64,000 bases of DNA from an uncultured Selenomonas sp. (GTDB lineage: Bacteria > Bacillota > Negativicutes > Selenomonadales > Selenomonadaceae): contig CAJPOT010000001.1 in NCBI GenBank assembly GCA_905372355.1, forward strand, positions 62,001 to 126,000. Reading direction: 5' to 3'. Shown in pieces: positions 23,067-31,487 of the stretch. The notes under the pieces were generated by a model, which was not told the origin of the DNA, did no database searches, and worked only from the letters and a program-made list of their open reading frames with translations. The position numbers were made by a program, and so were the translations under genes. Within the stretch, counting starts at the first letter, position 1. Each line of letters starts with the position of its first letter.

Positions 23067-24617
23067 TTGCCTGTGCGATGCGTCGCGAAGTGTATGGGAA
23101 TCTTATTTATCGGAGGAATTGTTGGCGCCGTTGTGCTGGTCGTCGTGCTCTTGGCGATTTTAGCAGGCGGCTATGTGAAGGCTTCGCCGTCGACGGCACT
23201 CATTATTTCCGGCATCAAGAAGCGCCCGCGTATCCTCATCGGGCGGGGCGGAGCGCGCATCCCTTTCTTTGAGCGCATGGACAAGCTTTTCCTCGGGCAG
23301 ATTTCTGTGGACATCAAGACGGAGACACCCGTGCCGACGAACGATTACATCAATGTGAATGTCGATGCTGTCGCCAAGGTCATGGTCGGGCGCGACGAGG
23401 AGAGCGTGCAGCTTGCAGCGCGGAACTTCCTGAACTTCACGGGAGAACAGATCGCGAAGGATCTGCAGGATTCCCTTGAGGGCAACATGCGCGAGATCAT
23501 CGGTACGTTAACGCTGGAAGCCATCAATACGGATCGTGATAGCTTCTCTGATCAAGTGGTCAACAAGGCGGCGCAGGATATGAAGAAGCTCGGCATCGAG
23601 ATCATTTCCTGCAACATACAGAATGTCACGGACAACAATGGTCTCATCGTCGACCTCGGCGCGGACAACACGGCGCGAATCAAGAAACGCGCGGCCATCT
23701 CGCGCGCCGAGGCGGAGCGCGATGTCGCTGTGGCCAAGGCGCAGGCGCAGAAGGAAGCGAACGATGCGCAGGTCGAGGCGGACCTTGAGATTGCACAGAG
23801 GCAGACCGATCTTGCCATCCGACAGGCTGAGCTTAAGCGGGCGTCCGATATCAAGCGCGCGGAGGCGGATGCGGCCTACGAAATTCAGGCGCAGGAGCAG
23901 CAGAAATCCGTTCAGGCCGCTACGGTCAACGCGCAGATCGCGAAGGCGGAGCGTGAGCAGGAGCTGAAGAAGCAGCAGGTGTCCGTGCGTGAGCAGGAGC
24001 TTGCGGCGCAGATTCAGAAGCAGGCGGACGCAGAAAAGTATGCCGTCGAGCAGAAGGCGGCTGCCGATCTTGCCAAGCGTCAGCGTGAAGCGGAAGCCGC
24101 GCTCTACGAAACGCAGCGCAAGGCGGAGGCGAAGAAGGCTGAGGCGGAGGCCTCGCGCTATGCGGCAGAGCAGGAAGCGGCAGGAATCAAGGCGCAGGGC
24201 GAGGCTGAAGCTGCCGCAATTCAGGCGAAAGGCGAGGCGGAAGCCGCTGCAATGGATCGCAAGGCAGAAGCGCTGAAGAAATACGGCAAGGCGGCTATGG
24301 CGCAGATGATCGTTGAGATTCTGCCGCAGATCGCTTCGGAAGTGGCAAAGCCGCTTGAGCGCATCGGCAATGTATCCATCATCGGCGGCAGCAGCGCCTC
24401 TGCGGTCGAGCCGATGGCAGATAACGTGCCGCTCGTCATGGCGAAGACGTTTCAGACGGTCAAGGCGGCGACGGGCATCGACCTCGCGGACATCGTGCGC
24501 GGCGAGAGCTACGAGGCGAAGGTCACGAAGAATGTCAACGTCACGGGGGCGGATGCTGATGCTATAAAAGCGGCTGCCGTCAAGGCGGCGACGATTGCCA
24601 ATGCGATTCGCGACTGA
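23067..24617 (+). CDS. floT: Flotillin-like SPFH-domain membrane protein
   Basis: An N-terminal membrane helix (GILFIGGIVGAVVLVVV) precedes an SPFH/band-7 domain (about 40-220) and a very long Ala/Glu/Lys/Gln-rich coiled coil (about 225-430) typical of flotillins (AEAAAIQAKGEAEAAA). A C-terminal oligomerisation region follows. The TTG at 23067 is chosen because AAGGAGGTG lies 11 bases upstream; ATG at 23094 (MGILFIGG) is the alternative. Flotillins organise membrane microdomains. It shares its promoter type with lpxC and bamA. Confidence 0.88.
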   Translation: MPVRCVAKCMGILFIGGIVGAVVLVVVLLAILAGGYVKASPSTALIISGIKKRPRILIGRGGARIPFFERMDKLFLGQISVDIKTETPVPTNDYINVNVDAVAKVMVGRDEESVQLAARNFLNFTGEQIAKDLQDSLEGNMREIIGTLTLEAINTDRDSFSDQVVNKAAQDMKKLGIEIISCNIQNVTDNNGLIVDLGADNTARIKKRAAISRAEAERDVAVAKAQAQKEANDAQVEADLEIAQRQTDLAIRQAELKRASDIKRAEADAAYEIQAQEQQKSVQAATVNAQIAKAEREQELKKQQVSVREQELAAQIQKQADAEKYAVEQKAAADLAKRQREAEAALYETQRKAEAKKAEAEASRYAAEQEAAGIKAQGEAEAAAIQAKGEAEAAAMDRKAEALKKYGKAAMAQMIVEILPQIASEVAKPLERIGNVSIIGGSSASAVEPMADNVPLVMAKTFQTVKAATGIDLADIVRGESYEAKVTKNVNVTGADADAIKAAAVKAATIANAIRD

Positions 24618-24628
24618 GGAGGAAAGAG

Positions 24629-25435
24629 ATGACAAAATTTCTGCGGCGGTTTCTGCCGCTCTTCGTGCTGTCCTTTGCGCTGCTTCTGGCGGCGGGCACG
24701 GGGGATATTGACGCGCGTATCGCGCAGGAAGTCGAGCAGGGGGCGAAGGTGCGCATTCTGAACTACCACATGGTCAACGACATGAATCATTCACTCGCCG
24801 TCGCACCGAAGGACTTTGATCGCCAGATGGCGTGGCTCAAGAAGAACGGCTTCCAGTCGATCACGCCTGAAGAGCTTTACGGCGCATTGACGGGAGCAGG
24901 CGATTTGCCTGAAAAGCCCGTGATGATTACATTTGACGACGGCTATGTCGACAACTATGAGAAGGCGTACCCGATTCTCAAGAAGTACGGCTTCAAGGCG
25001 ACGATCCTCGTCGTCACGGAGATGGTGGGAAAGAAGAAGGGCTATCTGACGTGGGAACAGCTGCGCGAGATGGAACAGAACGGCTTTTCCATCGAGGGGC
25101 ACACGATGACGCACCGCGCCTTGACGAGCCTCACGGATGATGAAGTCAAGGAGGAGCTTTCCGCTTCGAAGCGCATGATCGAGGAGAAGCTTGGCAAGAC
25201 GGTCACATGTTTCGCCTACCCGGGGGGCGCGTACAACCTGCACATCGCGAATCTCGTGAAGGAAGCGGGCTACAAGATGGCGTTCACCGTGCGCTACGGC
25301 AACGCGGATCGCGCGAGCAATCTCTATGCGATCGACCGCGTGCCGATCTTCCATACGGAAAATACGGAAGGATCGTTTCAGAAGCGTCTGCGCTACTTGC
25401 CGATTTTCGAGCATTCCGGCTGGCAGAAGCGGTAG
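24629..25435 (+). CDS. Secreted polysaccharide deacetylase
   Basis: 268 residues: signal peptide (about 1-24), then a NodB/CE4 domain with LNYHMVND, TFDDGYVDNY (catalytic and metal Asp) and the H-x3-H metal site EGHTMTH. FAYPGGAYN is motif 3. CE4 enzymes of this type deacetylate peptidoglycan or surface GlcNAc polymers; the substrate is not evident here. It lies 11 bases after the flotillin gene and likely shares its transcript. Confidence 0.9.
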   Translation: MTKFLRRFLPLFVLSFALLLAAGTGDIDARIAQEVEQGAKVRILNYHMVNDMNHSLAVAPKDFDRQMAWLKKNGFQSITPEELYGALTGAGDLPEKPVMITFDDGYVDNYEKAYPILKKYGFKATILVVTEMVGKKKGYLTWEQLREMEQNGFSIEGHTMTHRALTSLTDDEVKEELSASKRMIEEKLGKTVTCFAYPGGAYNLHIANLVKEAGYKMAFTVRYGNADRASNLYAIDRVPIFHTENTEGSFQKRLRYLPIFEHSGWQKR

Positions 25436-25483
25436 GGAAAAGCGCGGCTTCTTCTTGCCTAAAAAAGAAAATATGTTTGTGGG

Positions 25484-25530
25484 AAAGCAGTCCCTTGCCT
25501 TTGGCAAAGGGGGTGCTTTCTCTTTATTTT
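25484..25530 (+). terminator. Terminator after the deacetylase gene
   Basis: AAAGCAGTCCCTTGCC pairs with GGCAAAGGGGGTGCTTT around a TTT loop, followed by a T-rich stretch (TCTCTTTATTTTT). It closes the flotillin-deacetylase unit ahead of the dcw cluster. Confidence 0.8.
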
Positions 25531-25618
25531 TGCGGCAAAAAGGGGCGCATGAAGAAAAAAATGAAAGCGAGAGGCAGGAAAAAGACGGGAAAGAAAGAAT
25601 TAAAACTAGACAATGAAG

Positions 25619-25643
25619 TGGCGAAAAGTGGGGAAATGTGGTT
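25619..25643 (+). promoter_or_regulatory. MraZ-binding repeats upstream of mraZ
   Basis: Three TGGNN units are spaced exactly 10 bases apart: TGGCG (25619-25623), TGGGG (25629-25633), TGGTT (25639-25643), with 5-base spacers. This is the TGGGN-N5 array MraZ proteins bind in other bacteria. It abuts a -10-like TTTAAT/TAATAT (25642-25649), so binding would repress the dcw promoter. Confidence 0.75.
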
Positions 25644-25681
25644 TAATATAGAGAGCACTGGTGAAGGAGGTGGCAAGCGAG

Positions 25682-26113
25682 ATGTTGATGGGCGAATACA
25701 CGCATACGATCGACGCGAAGGGGCGCGTGATCCTGCCTGTGGATTTTCGCCCGGAGCTCGGCAGCTCGTTTGTCATCACGAAGGGGCTTGACAACTGCCT
25801 CTTTCTCTACGGCGAGGAGGAATGGGAGCGGCTGTCGGCAAAGCTCAAGGCGCTGCCGATGTCGAAGCCCGAGGCTCGCGCCTTTGCACGCTTCTTCTTT
25901 GCGGGCGCACGCAAGCTGGAATTGGACAGGCAGGGACGCTTCCTCGTGCCTGCGAACCTGCGCGCCTATGCGAGCCTCAAGAAGGACGTCGTCCTGAACG
26001 GCGTCATGACGCGCGCCGAGATCTGGAGCCGCACGGCTTGGGATGCTTACAACGCCGAGGTGAATCCGATGGTCACGAAGATCGCGGAGACGCTGACGGA
26101 TCTCGGGATTTGA
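25682..26113 (+). CDS. mraZ: Transcriptional regulator MraZ
   Basis: 143-residue AbrB-like regulator with two SpoVT-type repeats, starting MLMGEYTHTIDAKGRVILP and repeating at residue 75-90 (ARKLELDRQGRFLVPANLR). The start at 25682 follows GAAGGAGGT. First gene of the dcw cluster; it probably autoregulates through the TGGNN repeats just upstream. Confidence 0.96.
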   Translation: MLMGEYTHTIDAKGRVILPVDFRPELGSSFVITKGLDNCLFLYGEEEWERLSAKLKALPMSKPEARAFARFFFAGARKLELDRQGRFLVPANLRAYASLKKDVVLNGVMTRAEIWSRTAWDAYNAEVNPMVTKIAETLTDLGI

Positions 26114-26122
26114 GGTGAGTGC

Positions 26123-27058
26123 ATGGAGTTTCGCCATACGAGCGTGATGCCGGAGGAGACTCTGGCGGCTCTCGCCGTGAAGCCTGCGGGCACTTACGTC
26201 GACTGTACGCTGGGTGGCGCGGGTCACGCGCGGCGCATCGCTGACAGGCTCTCTCCCGCAGGACGGCTCATCGGACTCGATCAGGACGAGGCGGCGATCC
26301 GAGCGGCGAAGGAGCGGCTTGCCGGCGTCTCGTGCCGCGTCGACGTCGTGCGCTCGAATTTCCGTGCGCTAGCCTCGGTTCTGCAAAGCCTCGGCGTCAC
26401 ATCTGTCGACGGCGTACTCTTCGACCTCGGCGTGTCGTCGCATCAGATCGATACGGCAGAGCGCGGCTTTTCCTACATGCAGGACGCGCCGCTCGACATG
26501 CGCATGGACACGTCGCGCCTCCTCTCGGCGCACGAGGTCGTCAACGAATATGACGAGGCGGAGCTTTGGCGTATCTTCCGCGACTACAGCGAGGAACGCT
26601 GGGCGAAGCGCATCGCCGCATTCATCGTAGCGGCGCGGCAGGAAAAGCCCATCGAGACGACGGGCGAACTCGTCGACATCGTATGCCGCGCCGTGCCCAA
26701 GAGCGTGCGCCGCGCGGCGGGCGGCCATCCGGCGAAGCGCATCTTCCAGGCGATCCGCATCGAGGTGAATGACGAACTCGGCATCCTGCAGGCGAGTGTC
26801 GAGAATGCGGTGCATGCGCTCGCGCCCGGCGGCAGGATCGCCGTCCTCACGTTTCACTCGCTCGAAGACCGCATCGTCAAGCAGGCATTCAAGGAACTTG
26901 CACGCGGCTGCATCTGCCCGCCCGGACTTCCCGTCTGCGTTTGCGGTCACGAGCCCAAGGTCAAGCTCTTGGGCAAGGCGCAGAAGCCGAGCGCTGCAGA
27001 ATCTGCAGAGAATCCACGCGCCAAGAGCGCGAAATTGCGCGTGGCTGAGAAATTATAG
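26123..27058 (+). CDS. rsmH: 16S rRNA m4C1402 methyltransferase RsmH
   Basis: 311 residues with the SAM-binding motif CTLGGAGHARRIADRL and the RsmH signatures HTSVMPEETL, FDLGVSSHQIDTAERGFS and ILTFHSLEDRIVK. It methylates N4 of C1402 in 16S rRNA. Second gene of dcw, nine bases after mraZ. Confidence 0.97.
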   Translation: MEFRHTSVMPEETLAALAVKPAGTYVDCTLGGAGHARRIADRLSPAGRLIGLDQDEAAIRAAKERLAGVSCRVDVVRSNFRALASVLQSLGVTSVDGVLFDLGVSSHQIDTAERGFSYMQDAPLDMRMDTSRLLSAHEVVNEYDEAELWRIFRDYSEERWAKRIAAFIVAARQEKPIETTGELVDIVCRAVPKSVRRAAGGHPAKRIFQAIRIEVNDELGILQASVENAVHALAPGGRIAVLTFHSLEDRIVKQAFKELARGCICPPGLPVCVCGHEPKVKLLGKAQKPSAAESAENPRAKSAKLRVAEKL

Positions 27059-27142
27059 GAAGCCGCTCTTCGGTAGGGCGTATGAGGAAGCAGGCGGAGG
27101 CCGCAGGAAGCGGCAGCACCGCTATCAAGGAGGGATCGACAG

Positions 27143-27514
27143 ATGCTCGCAAGACAAAGGGAGTATGAGTATTATGAGGAGGAGCTGCAGCCGCAGCGGA
27201 TCGAGAAGCCTGCGCCACCTCCTAAGAGGCGGCCGACGCTCAACACGCATCTGCGCTCCCGCTGCTTCTTGCTGCTCGCGCTGGTCTCTATCATGGCGAT
27301 GGCGGTGACGATCCGAAGCGGCATCACGGCGAGCCGCGGCTACGATCTCGTGAAGATCCAACAGCAGGCGGAAACGCTCGAAAAGGAAAATGAGCATCTG
27401 AAGATCGAGATCGCACAGATGAAATCGCCCGAGCGCGTGCGCCGCATCGCGACGGAAAAGCTCGGCATGAGCACGCCGAAGACGGTCTACTTTGCGACAG
27501 GTGCGAAGGAATAG
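27143..27514 (+). CDS. ftsL: Cell-division protein FtsL
   Basis: 123 residues: a basic proline-rich cytoplasmic tail, one membrane helix (about 41-58, FLLLALVSIMAMAVTI), then a leucine-zipper-like coiled coil (IQQQAETLEKENEHLKIEIA) and a short tail. Topology, length and position after rsmH identify FtsL although sequence conservation is low. The divisome transpeptidase gene ftsI, expected next, is missing; murE follows after 28 bases. Confidence 0.85.
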   Translation: MLARQREYEYYEEELQPQRIEKPAPPPKRRPTLNTHLRSRCFLLLALVSIMAMAVTIRSGITASRGYDLVKIQQQAETLEKENEHLKIEIAQMKSPERVRRIATEKLGMSTPKTVYFATGAKE

Positions 27515-27542
27515 GTCCGATAAATTTCATGGAGGGATGGCA

Positions 27543-30443
27543 ATGAAGACGCTTGCCGAGTTGGCGGCGCTCGTCGAGGGCGCTGAAATCAAGGGAGATG
27601 CAGCTGCGAAGATCGCGGACATCGTGCACGATTCGCGCGAGGTGACGGAGGGGACGCTCTTCGTCGCCATCGAGGGGCTGCATGTCGACGGCCATTCCTT
27701 CATCGCGCAGGCGGTCGAGAAGGGCGCGTGCGCGATTCTGACGGAGCGCGAGATCGAGATTCCCGAGGGTGCGGCGGCGGTTCTTCGCGTGCCGAACCTT
27801 GCGGCGGCGCTTGAGGTCATCGTGCCGTTCTTCCATGACTACCCATCGCGAAAGATGCGCATCATCGGCATCACGGGCACGAACGGCAAGACGACAACGA
27901 GCTACATGACGCGTGCCATCCTGCGCGAGGCGGGGTACAAGGTCGGACTCATCGGCACGATTCAGATCCTCGTCGAGGATGAGGCTCTGCCGATTCACAA
28001 TACGACGCCCGATGTCGTCGTCCTGGAGCGAACGCTCGCCTATATGGTGCGGCGCGGCATGGATTTCGTCGTCATGGAAGTCTCTTCGCACGCGCTCGAT
28101 CAGAACCGCGTGGCGGGCATCGAGTTCGATACGGCGGTCTTCACGAACCTCACGCAGGATCATCTCGACTACCATAAGACGCTCGAAAACTACAAGCGCG
28201 CGAAAGCGCGCCTTTTCGACCTTGTGAGCCGAAAGGGCGCGAAGACGGGCAAGACGGCCGTCGTCAATGATGACGATGCAGCGGGCGAGACGATGCTCGC
28301 CCATGCGAAGTGTGCGCATCTCACGTATGCCGTGAAGAAGGAAGCTGCCCTTCGCGCCGAGAATATCCGCGTCCATGCGCGGGGCATGGAGCTGACGCTT
28401 ACAGGCGCTTTCGGCAGGATGGATCTTTCGCTCGGCGTCACGGGAATCTTCAATGTCTACAACGTCATGAGCGCCGTCGGCGCGGCGCTCGCGGAAAGGA
28501 TCGCGCCCGAGGCGATCAAGAGGGCGCTCGAAGCTTTCAAGAGCGTGCCTGGGCGCTTTGAGCTCGTCGATGCAGGGCAGGCGTTCTCCATCATCGTCGA
28601 CTATGCGCATACGCCTGACGGCTTGGAGAACATCTTGAATACGGCGCGGGAGATTACGGCAGGACGCATCCTCACGGTGTTCGGCTGCGGCGGCGACCGT
28701 GACCGCACGAAGCGGCCGATCATGGGACGCATTGCGGCGGCGCTTTCCGATGTCGTGCTTGTGACTTCGGACAACCCGCGCACGGAAGATCCCGCGCGCA
28801 TCCTCGATGAGGTCGAGGTCGGCGTGCTTGAGAAGATCGGCGACAAGCGCCATGAGAAAATCGCCGACCGCCGCACGGCGATCGTGCGTGCCGTGGCGCT
28901 CGCCGAAAAGGACGACATCGTCATCATCGCGGGCAAGGGGCACGAGAATTACCAGATCTTGAAGGACAAGACGATCCACTTCGACGACAAGGAAGTCGCA
29001 CGCGAGGCCGTCGCCGCGCGGGAAAAAAGCTATGCAATGCGCTTTTCGCTCGCCGACGTCGAGCGTGCGGCGGAGGCTGAAGCCGTGCGCACGGCGGCGG
29101 ACATCGCATTTTCCGACATCGTGACGGATACGCGAAAGATTGCGGCGGGATCGCTCTTCGTCGCGCTTCAAGGCGAGCGCTTTGATGGCGCGGACTTCGC
29201 GGCGCAGGCGGTCGAAAAGGGCGCGGCGGGCGTGCTCGTAGCGGCTGATACGCCCGAGGCGAAGCTGCCGAAGACGGGCGTCGTGCTCAAGGCGAAGGAC
29301 ACCCTGCTCGCCTATCAGCAGATCGCCGCCGCGTGGCGCAGGAAGTTTTCCATCCCCGTCGTCGCCATCACGGGATCGAACGGCAAGACGACGACCAAAG
29401 ACTTGACGGCCGCCGTGCTTGGCGCACGCCTTCTTGTGCAGAAGACGGCGGCGAACTACAACAACGAGATCGGCCTGCCGCTGACGCTCCTTGGCCTTCG
29501 CGCCGCGCACGAGGCGGCTGTCGTCGAGATCGGCATGAGAGGACTTGGGCAGATCGCCGCGCTCGCGCCGCTCGCCGCGCCGACCGTCGCCATCGTGACG
29601 AACGTTGGCGAGGTGCACATGGAGCTCCTCGGCTCAATCGAGAACATCGCGAGGGCGAAGGCGGAGCTTGTCGAGGCAGTGGAGCCGGGCGGCACGGTCA
29701 TACTGAACGCCGACGATGCGCGCGTCCTCGCGATGCGCGAGAAGGCGAAGGCGGGCGTGCGCGTCGTGACCTTCGGGCTTTCGCGCGATGCCGATGTGCG
29801 TGCCGTCGCTGTCGGCAAGGCCGAGGGCGGCATGAGATTCATGCTGGAATGGAAAAACGAGCGCGGGCGACTGGAACGGCACGAGCTCTTCCTGCCGATG
29901 CCCGGGAGACACAACGTGTCGAATGCGCTCGCCGCCATCGCTGCGGCCCGCGTGCTCGGCCTTTCGCTCGTGGATGTCCGGCGCGGACTCGCCGTGCCGC
30001 CTGCGCAGAAGATGCGCTTCGCTGTCGAAAAGTGCGGCGCATACACCTTCGTCAATGACGCCTACAATGCGAGTCCCGCATCGACACGCGCGTCCTTGAA
30101 GACGCTCGCCGAGATGTTCGCGGGCAGGAAGATCGCCGTTCTCGGCGATATGCTCGAACTTGGCAGTGCGTCGAAGAGCGGCCACGCGAGCGTGGGCGAG
30201 GAGGCGGCGCATCTGGGCTTTGCCGCCGTCCTCTCGCGCGGCGAGGAGAGCCGCTTCATCGCGGAGGCCGCAGAGGCGGGCGGCGTGCCGCTCGTTGAGC
30301 GCATGGCGTCGCACGAGGCGGCGGCGACAAGGCTCAAAGAGATCCTGCAGCCGGGCGACGCCGTGCTCTTCAAAGGCTCGCGCGGCATGAAGATGGATGA
30401 GATCATCCCCCTGTTGAAGAAGGCGCTGGAGGCAGGCAAATGA
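27543..30443 (+). CDS. murE/murF: Fused MurE-MurF peptidoglycan ligase
   Basis: A single 966-residue frame. Residues 1 to about 485 are MurE (UDP-MurNAc-L-Ala-D-Glu:meso-DAP ligase): P-loop GITGTNGKTTT near 108 and the DAP-specificity motif DNPRTEDP near 408. After residue about 490 comes MurF (adds D-Ala-D-Ala): AITGSNGKTTTKD near 608, VNDAYNASP, and FKGSRGMKMDEI at the end. These are successive cytoplasmic steps. The start at 27543 follows GGAGGG; the stop overlaps mraY. The DNPR motif predicts meso-DAP in the wall. Confidence 0.96.
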   Translation: MKTLAELAALVEGAEIKGDAAAKIADIVHDSREVTEGTLFVAIEGLHVDGHSFIAQAVEKGACAILTEREIEIPEGAAAVLRVPNLAAALEVIVPFFHDYPSRKMRIIGITGTNGKTTTSYMTRAILREAGYKVGLIGTIQILVEDEALPIHNTTPDVVVLERTLAYMVRRGMDFVVMEVSSHALDQNRVAGIEFDTAVFTNLTQDHLDYHKTLENYKRAKARLFDLVSRKGAKTGKTAVVNDDDAAGETMLAHAKCAHLTYAVKKEAALRAENIRVHARGMELTLTGAFGRMDLSLGVTGIFNVYNVMSAVGAALAERIAPEAIKRALEAFKSVPGRFELVDAGQAFSIIVDYAHTPDGLENILNTAREITAGRILTVFGCGGDRDRTKRPIMGRIAAALSDVVLVTSDNPRTEDPARILDEVEVGVLEKIGDKRHEKIADRRTAIVRAVALAEKDDIVIIAGKGHENYQILKDKTIHFDDKEVAREAVAAREKSYAMRFSLADVERAAEAEAVRTAADIAFSDIVTDTRKIAAGSLFVALQGERFDGADFAAQAVEKGAAGVLVAADTPEAKLPKTGVVLKAKDTLLAYQQIAAAWRRKFSIPVVAITGSNGKTTTKDLTAAVLGARLLVQKTAANYNNEIGLPLTLLGLRAAHEAAVVEIGMRGLGQIAALAPLAAPTVAIVTNVGEVHMELLGSIENIARAKAELVEAVEPGGTVILNADDARVLAMREKAKAGVRVVTFGLSRDADVRAVAVGKAEGGMRFMLEWKNERGRLERHELFLPMPGRHNVSNALAAIAAARVLGLSLVDVRRGLAVPPAQKMRFAVEKCGAYTFVNDAYNASPASTRASLKTLAEMFAGRKIAVLGDMLELGSASKSGHASVGEEAAHLGFAAVLSRGEESRFIAEAAEAGGVPLVERMASHEAAATRLKEILQPGDAVLFKGSRGMKMDEIIPLLKKALEAGK

Positions 30444-31414
30444 TGGATGTGAATACGACGGCGCTTTCTCTTGCAGGAGCGGCGGCGCTCGCCGCCGTCC
30501 TCGTGCTCGCGGCCGGCCCCTTCGTGATTCCCGAGCTGCACAAGTTGAAGTTCGGGCAGAGCATACGCGAGGAAGGGCCAAAGAGCCATCAGGCGAAGAG
30601 CGGCACGCCGACGATGGGCGGCATCATGATCATCGCCGCCATCACGCTCGCGACGCTTGCCGCCGCGCCCTTGACGGCGGGCGTATGGCTCGCGCTCTTC
30701 GTGATGCTCGGGCACTTCGCGCTCGGCTTCCTCGATGACTACATCAAGGTCGTGAAGAAGCGCAACCTTGGCCTCAAGGCGCGGCAGAAGCTCTTGGGGC
30801 AGATCGTCATCGCCGTCGTCGTCATTTTTTTCGCACAGCACGAACTCGGCATTGCGACGACGGTCTGGCTGCCGCTCGTACACGCGGAGCTTGACATCGG
30901 ACTCTTCTACTATCCGCTCGTGCTCTTCGTGCTCGTCGGCACGAGCAACGCCGTGAACCTCACGGACGGCCTCGACGGGCTCGCGGCGGGCACGGTCACG
31001 GTCGCCGCGCTCGCCTACATGGCGGTCGCGCTCGCCTTCAGCGCGACGGGGCTTGCCGTGTTCGCGGCGGCGATTGCGGGCGCTTCGTGCGCCTTTTTGC
31101 GCTTCAATCATCATCCGGCTCGCGTCTTCATGGGCGATACGGGATCCTTGGCGCTCGGCGGCGCGGTCGCCGCGCTCGGCATTCTCACGCATACGGAAAT
31201 TTTGCTCGCCGTCATCGGCATCGTCTTCGTCGCCGAGGCGCTTTCCGTCATCATCCAGGTCATCTCCTTCAAGACGACGGGAAAACGCGTCTTCCTCATG
31301 AGTCCGATTCATCACCACTTCGAGCTAAAGGGGTGGCAGGAGACGCGCGTCGTCCATACGTTTTGGCTCGTCGGCGCAGTCTTTGCGGCGCTCGGCGCAT
31401 GGCTTGCATATTGA
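30440..31414 (+). CDS. mraY: Phospho-MurNAc-pentapeptide transferase MraY
   Basis: 324-residue polytopic enzyme that makes lipid I from UDP-MurNAc-pentapeptide and undecaprenyl phosphate. Family motifs: HQAKSGTPTMGG, FLDDYIKVVKKRN (catalytic Asp pair), NLTDGLDGLA, FMGDTGSLALGG and the histidine-rich HHHFELKGW. About ten hydrophobic helices are visible. It starts within the murE/murF stop (ATGA). Confidence 0.97.
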   Translation: MMDVNTTALSLAGAAALAAVLVLAAGPFVIPELHKLKFGQSIREEGPKSHQAKSGTPTMGGIMIIAAITLATLAAAPLTAGVWLALFVMLGHFALGFLDDYIKVVKKRNLGLKARQKLLGQIVIAVVVIFFAQHELGIATTVWLPLVHAELDIGLFYYPLVLFVLVGTSNAVNLTDGLDGLAAGTVTVAALAYMAVALAFSATGLAVFAAAIAGASCAFLRFNHHPARVFMGDTGSLALGGAVAALGILTHTEILLAVIGIVFVAEALSVIIQVISFKTTGKRVFLMSPIHHHFELKGWQETRVVHTFWLVGAVFAALGAWLAY

Positions 31415-31487
31415 CGCAGGCAGACGTCTGACATCTTGGGACGCCTCCCTCGGCTGCGGGGAAGAGATAAAGCGAGGAGGAAGCATA

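Noticed and set aside
27324-29618. A 764-residue antisense frame over murE/murF
   Set aside because: Same shadow effect; the sense strand carries complete ligase motifs.
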